A DNA stretch of 64,000 nucleotides from Eupeodes corollae (taxonomy: Eukaryota; Arthropoda; Insecta; Diptera; Syrphidae): positions 84,746,315 through 84,810,314 of the forward strand of contig NC_079147.1 in the NCBI RefSeq assembly GCF_945859685.1, written 5' to 3'. Under the pieces are notes generated by a model. The model was not told where the DNA came from, searched no databases, and saw only the letters and a program-made list of their open reading frames with translations. The position numbers were made by a program, and so were the translations under genes. This document shows, one piece after another, positions 57,120 through 64,000 of this stretch. The number at the start of each line of letters is the position of its first letter. Position 1 is the first letter of the stretch.

Positions 57120-57785
57120 TCCACCACCACTTTTAATAACTATAACCTTCGATCTTTTATCTATATCAACTATTAAATTCCATAGCTGACAATTCTGGTA
57201 GTGTCATTTTTGATTAACATCTCGAGTTCGAAATTTGTTAACTACTACGCGAGTTCAGAATTAATTTTAACATTGGCGGTTCCCAATCAGCAAAATCCAT
57301 GAAGCTAATTTTCACCTCAATGGTTTTGTAAATAAATCAAAATTTCCGCTATTATAACACAGACCTCAAAATGTCTATAACCACCGTTGCACAGCCCTTA
57401 GTGACTGTTATGTGTTCACGTTTAAAAATATGGATCATTTGTCCTTAATTTTTGGACGAACAAAGAAAACAGTGTGAGTCAATAGTGCCCATTGCATTGA
57501 CAATCTAAATAACTTTTTCACTTTTGACCTCGGGAAAACAACACATTCGCATGGGAAAAATTACATTCCAGAAAATCTAATCGCTTTTACTAATAAATTA
57601 CCAAAGATTTGAATAATATTTCGATGAAATTGGTATAACGGAAAAACAACACATTCCCAACCCTTATGAAATAAGTTGTCGAAAATATTCAACATATCAT
57701 ACACGTATATTAACGCGGGCTTCGCGAGCTACGTGCCTCAAGCCTGGTGTCAAATCCAGAGATTATACTCTGTCCATGTTAATAA
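57120..57785. other. No gene recognised
   Basis: This stretch precedes the Helitron helicase relic and may include its decayed upstream part, but I cannot identify motifs. A phrase near 57745 resembling a tRNA B box is discussed among the rejected items. Confidence 0.4.
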
Positions 57786-57789
57786 CATG

Positions 57790-58150
57790 AAATGATTCTG
57801 TTTGAGAATGCTGTTACATCATGTGCGTTGTGCCAACCTCTTTTAATGATCTAAAAAAGCAAAATGATCATGAATTTACAACATTTCGAGAAACGTGTGA
57901 GGCCTGAGGGTTATAAGAAAACTACAACCAGTGGGAAATAACTCTAAAAGAGGTCGCACAATGCATATCTGCTCACAAAGTGCGAGAGCTTTTTGATATA
58001 TTAGTAGCAACATGTGGACTGTAAAATCCTCAACAATTGTGGGATAAGTTTAAAATTGATATGGCGGATGATATTTTAAACAGAGTTCAAGAACAAAATC
58101 CAACAGATATAGTTTACAATAAGACGTTAACTTTTCTAGAAAACCACGTT
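57790..58150 (+). pseudogene. Helitron helicase relic, part 1
   Basis: On the plus strand, across one frameshift, it reads CLRMLLHHVRCANLF, then DLKKQNDHEFTTFRETCEA, NYNQWEITLKEVAQCISAHK, VRELFDILVATCGL, NPQQLWDKFKIDMADDILNR and VQEQNPTDIVYNKTLTFLEN. This is the LRLLLxHVxGxxSFxDLxT...TFxxAC...RxLFxxILxxC...LWxxxxxxMxEDxL region of the Rep/helicase protein of autonomous Helitrons, just upstream of the helicase ATP-binding motif. There are in-frame stops (TGA after CEA, TAA after CGL). The protein is cut by the insertion of the repeat at 58250-60081 and resumes at about 60085. Confidence 0.85.
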
Positions 58151-58249
58151 ATAAATATTAGATTTTGTCTGAATTTGGAATGGCCAGACCACAGTGAATA
58201 GGGGAAGTGAGCAGTGGTACAGAGGATGTTTCACTTTTAAATTCAGAAC

Positions 58250-60081
58250 AAAAAAGAGGCTGGGATGCGACCCACACTGATAACTTCCCATCCCGTCTGT
58301 CGATTTGTCTTGCTTAAAAGTTTGTCTATACGTACTCGTATCAATTTTTACCAAATTTGCGTACTGTTTTTAATAGATTTTGTTTTTTTTTGAAAAAACG
58401 GACTGTTGGATTTTTATATAAAAATTACTGAATATCGAAAACAATACTTTCTGTGAAATAAAATAAGTTTGAAGCCAATATTTTTAATTTTTGAAAAGCT
58501 ATTTGAGTCGAAAGTAAATGTTTACCAAGTTTTAGTATTGTTTTTTTTAGAGTTTTATTTTTTGTAAAAAAACCGTCAATTCGATTTTCTTCAAAATTCT
58601 ATCGAATGTTGAAAACAATATTTTCTACAAGATAAAATTAGTTTGAAGCCAATATTTTATAGTTTTGAAAAGATATTTGAGTCGAAAATCAATTTTAACC
58701 AACTTTTGTTAAATTTTTTTTTAGGTATTTAATTTTTTGTACAAAAACTATCAATTCGATTTTTTTCAAAATTTTACTAAATGTTAACAAAAAAATTTTT
58801 TGAAAGATAAAAGTAGTTAAAAGCCAATATCTACAATTTTTGAAAAGATATTTGAGTCGAAAATCAATTTTTACCAACTTTTATAAATTTTTTTTAAGGT
58901 TTTTATTTTTTGTAAAAAAACTGTCAATTCGATTTTTCTCAACATCTTTCAGAATGCTTAAAACAATATTTCTTATAAGATAAAATAAGTTTGAAGTCTA
59001 ACTTTCAAGTTTTTGAAAAGATATTTGAATCCATATTCAATTTTTACCAACTTTTGTTAATTATTGTTCGGTTTTTAATTTTTTGTCAAAAAAACTGTTA
59101 ATTCGATTTCGTTCAAAATTTTACTGAATGTTGACAACAATATTTTTTAATAGATAAAAGTTAATTAGAGCCAATATCTCAAAGTTTTGAAAAGATATTT
59201 GAGTCGAAAATCAATTTTTACCAACTTTTATTCATTTTTTTTAGGTTTTTATTTTTTGTAAAAAAAAACTATCAATTCGATTTTCCTCAAAATTTTACAG
59301 AATGTTGAAAATAATATTTCTTATAAGTTAAAATAAGCTTGAAGCCTAAATTTTAAGTTTTTGAAAAGATATTTGAATCGATATTTAATTTTTACGAACT
59401 TTGAGTAATGTTTTTTTTAGATTTTTATTTTTTATAAAAAAAACTGTCAATTCGATTTTTCTCAAAAGTTTATCAGATTTCAAAAACATTATTCTCCGTT
59501 GCTCAAAATTGTTTTGGAGATGAAATCATATGTTAGTCGTTAAATTTAGGAGGTGACAAATTTTTTTTTTCAGTTTTTTTGATTTAGAAAAAAAACCGTT
59601 AGATAGATTTTTTTCAAAAAATATACTTCTTTGAGATCACGTTACAGTTTATTATATAAAATTTAATTCATGTCTCTAGCGTTTTTGGTTCGTAAGATAT
59701 TTAGGGTTAACCAAAATTTTCACCTTTTTTTTAAACTGCTATGGTAAAAAACCACCCACGCAATTTTCTTTAGAGCCTTTTCTGCATCTTTCTGCCTTAT
59801 TATCTGTATAACAAAATTTATTTGAAGTCGATATCTCTTCTGGTTCTTGAGCTATGGACGACGAAAAAAACGTCTTGAACGTACGGACGTACGGACGTAC
59901 AGAACGTACGGACGTACGGACGTACAGAACGTACGGACGTACGAACGTACGTACACACGCACGCACAGACATCTTTCTAAAAATCTTTTATTTCGACTCT
60001 AGGGACCTTGAAACGTCGAGAAATGTCAAAATTTTCAATTTGACAAATCGGACCCATTACAATAACTTCCTATGGGAAGTT
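58250..60081 (-). repeat. 174-bp-unit interspersed repeat, longest copy (copy D)
   Basis: The terminus at 58250 reads AAAAAGAGGCTGGGATGCG, ACCCACACTGATAACTTCCC, ATCCC. An array follows in which an ACTGTCAATTCGATTTTTCT-type block recurs about every 174 bp (near 58395, 58572, 58748, 58920, 59095, 59270 and 59445). After that comes a non-tandem head with AACCAAAATTTTCACC, GTCGATATCTCTTCTGG and TTCTTGAGCTATGGACGACG. Then follow a GAACGTACGGACGTAC microsatellite (59875-59965) and CACACGCACGCACAGACATC. It ends in the palindrome AACTTCC-TATG-GGAAGTT at 60064-60081. It has no coding capacity, and open frames at 59739-60096 are by-products of the microsatellite. It interrupts a Helitron helicase gene, so it is a mobile insertion. 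Confidence 0.9.
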
Positions 60082-60084
60082 AAA

Positions 60085-60330
60085 AATAGTTTTTGACACA
60101 GTTATAAACAAAATTTCCAGCAGAAAAGGTGGTTTTCTAATTTTAGATGCTCTAGGACGCACAGGCAAAGCTTTTCTTTTGAATCTATTTTTAGCTTAAA
60201 TTCGGAAAATCAATGGAGTTGCTTTAGCAGCAGCTTCCCCAGGAATAGCAGCCGCGCTGCTTAGTGAAGGACGGACAGCGCACTCGGCTCCAAAATTTAA
60301 TAAAACACATAAGAACTTACCACTTGGTTG
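60085..60330 (+). pseudogene. Helitron helicase relic, part 2 (ATP-binding motif)
   Basis: It reads VFDTVINKISSRKGGFLILD, then ALGRTGKAFLLNLFLA, a stop-free run IRKINGVALAAASPGIAAAL and LSEGRTAHSAPKF. This is the start of the PIF1-type helicase of a Helitron. Walker A normally reads DAPGGTGKT, and here it is DALGRTGKA, so the nucleotide-binding loop is damaged. It continues directly from part 1 (57790-58150) if the repeat at 58250-60081 is removed. The rest of the helicase is not found downstream. Confidence 0.87.
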
Positions 60331-60334
60331 ATAT

Positions 60335-62030
60335 AAATCTTATTTAAAGATTGGAATATTGTTGGGGCTAAATAAATCTTTTTACATTCATCGTTTTGAA
60401 ATGTAATATGAACTTAATGATGAGGGAGTTGGAAAGTTTCCACTGACCTAAAGAAGCATAATATAAGGATGCTTATACTTTTCAATGTCAGGTAGGTTGC
60501 GACTTATTACAGTTGTGGCTTCGTTACACAATTTAACAATATCTAACAACAAAGGTTAGGTTAGGTTAGGTTTATTTATATAAAACAACAATGTTTCTCT
60601 ATTAATTTAAATAAAAGGTTTAAAGGAAAGAATATTTTTTTTCAAATTTCTGGATCCTTAAAGCTTTCTTGAAAAATTACGCAAATGTGTTATATATGAA
60701 AACATATTGCTATAAAGACAAAAACTGTTTGTTTTTAGAAAAAGTATTTGTTTTTGTATTCCTTATATTCGAATACCTTAAGAACATTAAGTCATAATTC
60801 CTTCTTCAGGAATATCAAAGCAGTGAATTTGAATTAAGTTTCTTTTTTCCATTTTCATTTTCTTAGAAAAAGTTATGCTGAATTGTCATTCCTTGTTTAA
60901 CAATACAACGAAATTTAAATTTAATTTTTGTATACTGCTGCGTTCTTCTATTACATTCATACATAACTTCAAATTGATTTTTGTTTGTTTCTGGCATTTT
61001 CATATGAATTCGTAAAACTGTCTAACGCACTGTAATAATAATTTCGTAGAATTTAAAAATAACAACGAACGAGTTTGATGAATTTTGCGAAAAAGATTCT
61101 AAAAAATATAAAATCAATGAAATGCTTGGGAGCTTAAGTTTAATAAGAAAAATTTGTTTCCGATGAAAAAGAAGTTGGTAGATTGAAAAAATAAAATAAA
61201 GTTAGGTCATGTAATGCAGAAAATAATTTTCAGAAAAAATAAATACGCATGTGAATTAATATTTTCAGTAACTTGAACCTTTACAGTATTTGTATAAGAA
61301 TTGTTCTTTTATTGTAGTTTTTCGAAAGATGTGTGATTAATTAAAAATAATATTTAAATTAAAAATGATTATATTATATGCGCTCGATTTTTTATCCAAT
61401 TTCAAGTCCGTATTGAAACACCGCAATCAAATTTCCAAATTCTAATTATGTAGCAAACAAGGGGTTCTCTTGATTCAGAAATCCTTTCCCCCCTTCAAAC
61501 TTAAGACTTTTAAAGAGATAATGATGGGAGAATGTTGGGCTATTTATGGATTCCTTGGAATCTCAGATAGGTTGCTCAAGCCCTAACCTTTAAAATTGAT
61601 TAGAAAAGCTAAAATCCTTGGAGATTTTCTGATCAAACACAATTTTTAAATCCGATGAAATTTCCAAACGTTTGAGTAAAGCCGGAAACAAACAGAGCAC
61701 ATAGATACACAAATGTAAACTATTAAATTGTGGTTTTTGATATTTGCATTTTGTTGAAAAACAAAAGTTGGGTCCACGATTTGAACTCCAAACCTCAAAA
61801 CTTGGAGACTTCATTACAATGACGAAATTAAAAAAAAAATATATGCTGTAGTTTATTTTTGTGGGCCTCAATCACATCGCCAGCTCAAAAAGATCACCAA
61901 ATAATGGCGTTGATCAAGTTGAAAAAGCTTAGAACAATCTATTTTCAAAACACAATTCTACAATTCTTCTATTTAGCGGTGATTTTACTACCCTTTTTAC
62001 GCCTAGACACATTGTGAAAAGAAAGGGCTT
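60335..62030. other. AT-rich DNA, no gene recognised
   Basis: A short run of GGTTA repeats is at 60554-60572. The minus-strand open frame at 61590-61871 shows no family motif. Nothing else is recognised. Confidence 0.5.
60554..60572. repeat. Short (GGTTA)n run
   Basis: There are three complete GGTTA units plus a partial fourth, equal to the common insect telomere repeat TTAGG. It is too short to call an interstitial telomere. It may be a retroelement tail. Confidence 0.7.
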
Positions 62031-62034
62031 GAAA

Positions 62035-62310
62035 GTTGGTGTCGGTGTACATACATTTTGAAGAAAAGAGTGTTGTAAGGCATTATACATTCGCTTTGTA
62101 CGGCTAAGGAACGAATATCTGTACTGGACAGTGCAATCAAAGTTGGAGTCGAGGTATACTGATGAGCAATCTTAGGAGCGCCAATATTACAATTAAACTA
62201 TTTCAGGGGAGGAATTAAATGGCTTATTTTTCTAGAGTGTAATTCGTTAAAATAACGGTACAAAATTGTAAGATAAGGAACTTAACGATGATATTTAAGC
62301 GACTTAAATG
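62035..62310 (-). mobile_element. Jockey/CR1-like LINE, C-terminal fragment
   Basis: The plus strand from 62035 to 62310 matches, with divergence, the 3' regions of the copies at 25180-25420 and 12355-12440. Landmarks are TTCTAGAGTGTAATTCG, TTAAAATAACGGTACA and the CGACTTAAATGA block. The translation is broken. It abuts a different LINE fragment on the plus strand. Confidence 0.65.
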
Positions 62311-62329
62311 AATCAATGAATTGATTTGC

Positions 62330-63530
62330 ATATTTAATTGCTTTCAAAGCTGCTTTCGACACCGTGGATCGCAATGTCCTATTTTACAAGCTTTATATGT
62401 CGCTTTAGTTCGGAAGAGTATTAAAAGATATTTAAGATTAAAAAAGATGTTTAAGATTAGAGTATTAAAAAAGCCAATGATAAATAAGCTTGCTGAATAT
62501 TGTAAAAGGTGGAACCTAGTGGTAAATTTAAGTAAATCATAAGTGATGGTTTTTAATAATGGCTCAGGAAGATCGGGTGCAAGTGAGCAATGGCTCTATA
62601 ATGGTGAAAGAGTAGATTTGGTGAAGGAAAACAAATATCTAGGAGTCTGCTTTACTAAGAACTTGAGGATAGAAAAAAATGTCACTGACAAACGTTTTAA
62701 GGCGAAAACAGCTATAAACGTAGCATGAAAGCAATGTTTTAATAATAAGGAAATCACGCATTCCAGTATTCTTCAAAGCTATATCAGAATCAGTTATGTT
62801 TTATGCGGCACAAGCTTGGGGTCGGAAATATGAACAAGTGGAAAACTGCTTATTTTACATTAAACTGACTTTTTACCTTCCTTCGAGTACGCCAAACTAC
62901 ATGATCATGTTGGAATCAGGTATATCGCCTTTAATCATTAAAACACTCAAGTTGCAGTTTGAATACATCCTCAAATCTCTGGATATGCCAAGTTATCGTC
63001 TCCCAAAGAAAGTAGCTCTTCAAACAATCCAATCCCGAAGTGGATGGTTTAAAGACTGCTTAGAACTTGCCAAGCAGGTGAGTGTTGACGTAAACTACAG
63101 TAACCTTTCCTCTTTGAAACCTTCTTTATAAAGCCTAATAGCTCGTCTGGATGAAGCCTCAATAGAACAACACAAGCAAGCCAAAAGCTCACTGCACCGC
63201 ATGATGATATACAGTAAGCTAGACTACGATCTCCGGGAAAGAAACTACTTCCACGACAAAAATATCATCGAACAAATTTCGTGCATGTTCCGGTTAAGAG
63301 GAGAACTCCTTAATCTGAACTACATTCCTCACCGCGACGATTTATTTATTTTATTCAACGTGTGCAACTTGAATGAGGGCGAGGATGTTTTTCATTTTGT
63401 TGGGCGATGTGCGATACTGAGAGAAATAAGAAGACTTATTCTAGCCAGTGACTGTTCACGAAGAAACGATGCAATTTTTCAACTTGGTTGTGTATGCGGT
63501 GTCCCCAAACTTGAGCACAATACAAAATAA
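62330..63530 (+). mobile_element. LINE relic, group D, RT end and C-terminal region
   Basis: The frame at 62465-62540 reads INKLAEYCKRWNLVVNLSKS, then a stop. It continues MMVFNNGSGRSGASEQWLYN, GERVDLVKENKYLGVCFTKN (62543-62728), the thumb region after motif C. Only traces of the palm remain (an F-AAFDTVDRN-like stretch near 62345). 62796-63131 reads MFYAAQAWG, STPNYMIMLESGISPLIIKT and LQFEYILKSLDMPSYRLPKK. 63201-63530 reads YDLRERNYFHDKNIIEQISC, MFRLRGELLNLNYIPHRDDL and CNLNEGEDVFHFVGRC. The final zinc-knuckle-like block has Phe where the first Cys is expected. It is the same family as 19490-20600. Confidence 0.75.
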
Positions 63531-64000
63531 TAGCTTTTCAGGCGCCATTAAACTTTGTTGAGTGTTTGACGGTATTGTCTCACAGCAGTTTCGACCACGT
63601 AGCATTTATTTAATTTTTGATGCTCCTCATCTGTTTAAACACTCCGTCAATATATATGTATTGAAAAGACACATTAATTTCAGAATTATTGTAAAACCAT
63701 TTTTCGCACTCTTCTTCCACCACATCGAAATATTACTATTTCCGACTTATCAAGATTTCTTCAAGATTCCATTCAATGCAGTAAGTCTTTAAAACCCTCA
63801 ATTAGCTGTTGCAAATTGGAAGGATTATCTGACTACAGTTCAATATCTACTACTAGTAAGGCTAACAAAATAAACTTGTTTTAAAATTTAACATAAAATT
63901 CTATATTTTTTGTTGGCATCATAGTAGTTTCTTCGAAACATATCCAATTTTAGTTTTCGGAGCGTTTTAAGGTGTTTAAGAGAATTTTTCCTGGATATAA
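63531..64000. other. No gene recognised
   Basis: The open frame at 63562-63792 has no recognisable motif. The window ends in AT-rich DNA. Confidence 0.5.

Noticed and set aside
57705..57780. tRNA-like stretch (GGTGTCAAATCC)
   Set aside because: A B-box-like phrase exists, but I could not fold a cloverleaf or find a matching A box at the proper distance.
58250..60081. CRISPR-like array
   Set aside because: The periodic units are about 174 bp, contiguous and AT-rich with no unique spacers, in a eukaryotic context. It is a tandem-repeat-bearing interspersed element.
59739..60096. Arg/Thr/Val-rich frames on both strands
   Set aside because: They are translations of the ACGTACGG microsatellite within the interspersed repeat. 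The equivalent frames at 23991-24185 and 51479-51713 lie in other copies.
61590..61871. Minus-strand 93-codon open frame and a GTTCAAATC B-box-like phrase
   Set aside because: The frame has no family motif. The B-box-like phrase lacks a convincing A box and is not shared with the SINE copies.

Overview
This window looks like repeat-rich, AT-rich insect chromosomal DNA, most likely from a true fly. That placement is an inference from the element families present, the very short spliceosomal-type intron near 48.7 kb, and the retrotransposon and SINE types. I find no complete host gene, no bacterial or organellar gene, no CRISPR array and no credible functional tRNA gene. Nearly everything recognisable is a transposable element or a relic of one, separated by AT-rich unique DNA with microsatellites. 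The window could be intergenic DNA or part of a very long intron.

The dominant family is an RTE-type non-LTR retrotransposon (APE endonuclease plus reverse transcriptase in one ORF, TAAG-repeat tail), with seven copies. The best is at 15329-18815 (+): almost full length, flanked by a short target-site duplication, and broken by only two stops and a few small indels. The others are truncated or rearranged, at 1-1345 (+), 7727-9500 (-), 27689-28169 (+), 41590-42620 (-), 45241-46384 (-) and 56440-57112 (+). They fall into two subfamilies by protein and 3' end sequence. Relics of at least four other LINE groups occur: a Jockey/CR1-like group (3.7, 12.3-14.1, 25.1-27.5, 36.3-37.1 and 62.0 kb), RNase H-bearing LOA/I-like elements (31.0-33.4, 33.4-35.3 and 44.2-45.1 kb), a third group at 39.7-41.6 kb, and a fourth at 19.5-20.6 and 62.3-63.5 kb.

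There are two SINE families. One is tRNA-derived: a complete copy at 56472-56770 has A and B boxes and a 12-bp target-site duplication, and sits inside an RTE copy. Its 3' end closely matches the 3' end of one RTE subfamily, which suggests that the RTE machinery mobilises it. The second is a 5S-rRNA-derived SINE-like element at 6292-6583 with a perfect hairpin and a GTAAT-repeat tail.

DNA transposons are represented by mariner-like transposase relics (23.3, 28.4-29.1 and 39.1 kb), a Harbinger/HARBI1-like N-terminal gene fragment with intron signals (48.69-48.98 kb), and a Helitron helicase relic (57.8-60.3 kb). The Helitron relic is split by a 1.8-kb copy of an unusual interspersed repeat. 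That repeat has about 174-bp internal tandem units, related sequences at its two ends and an end palindrome. Further copies lie at 4.6, 24.0, 50.6 and 55.5 kb, and I cannot assign it to a known class. A 21-bp minisatellite at 14.88-15.30 kb abuts the best RTE copy.
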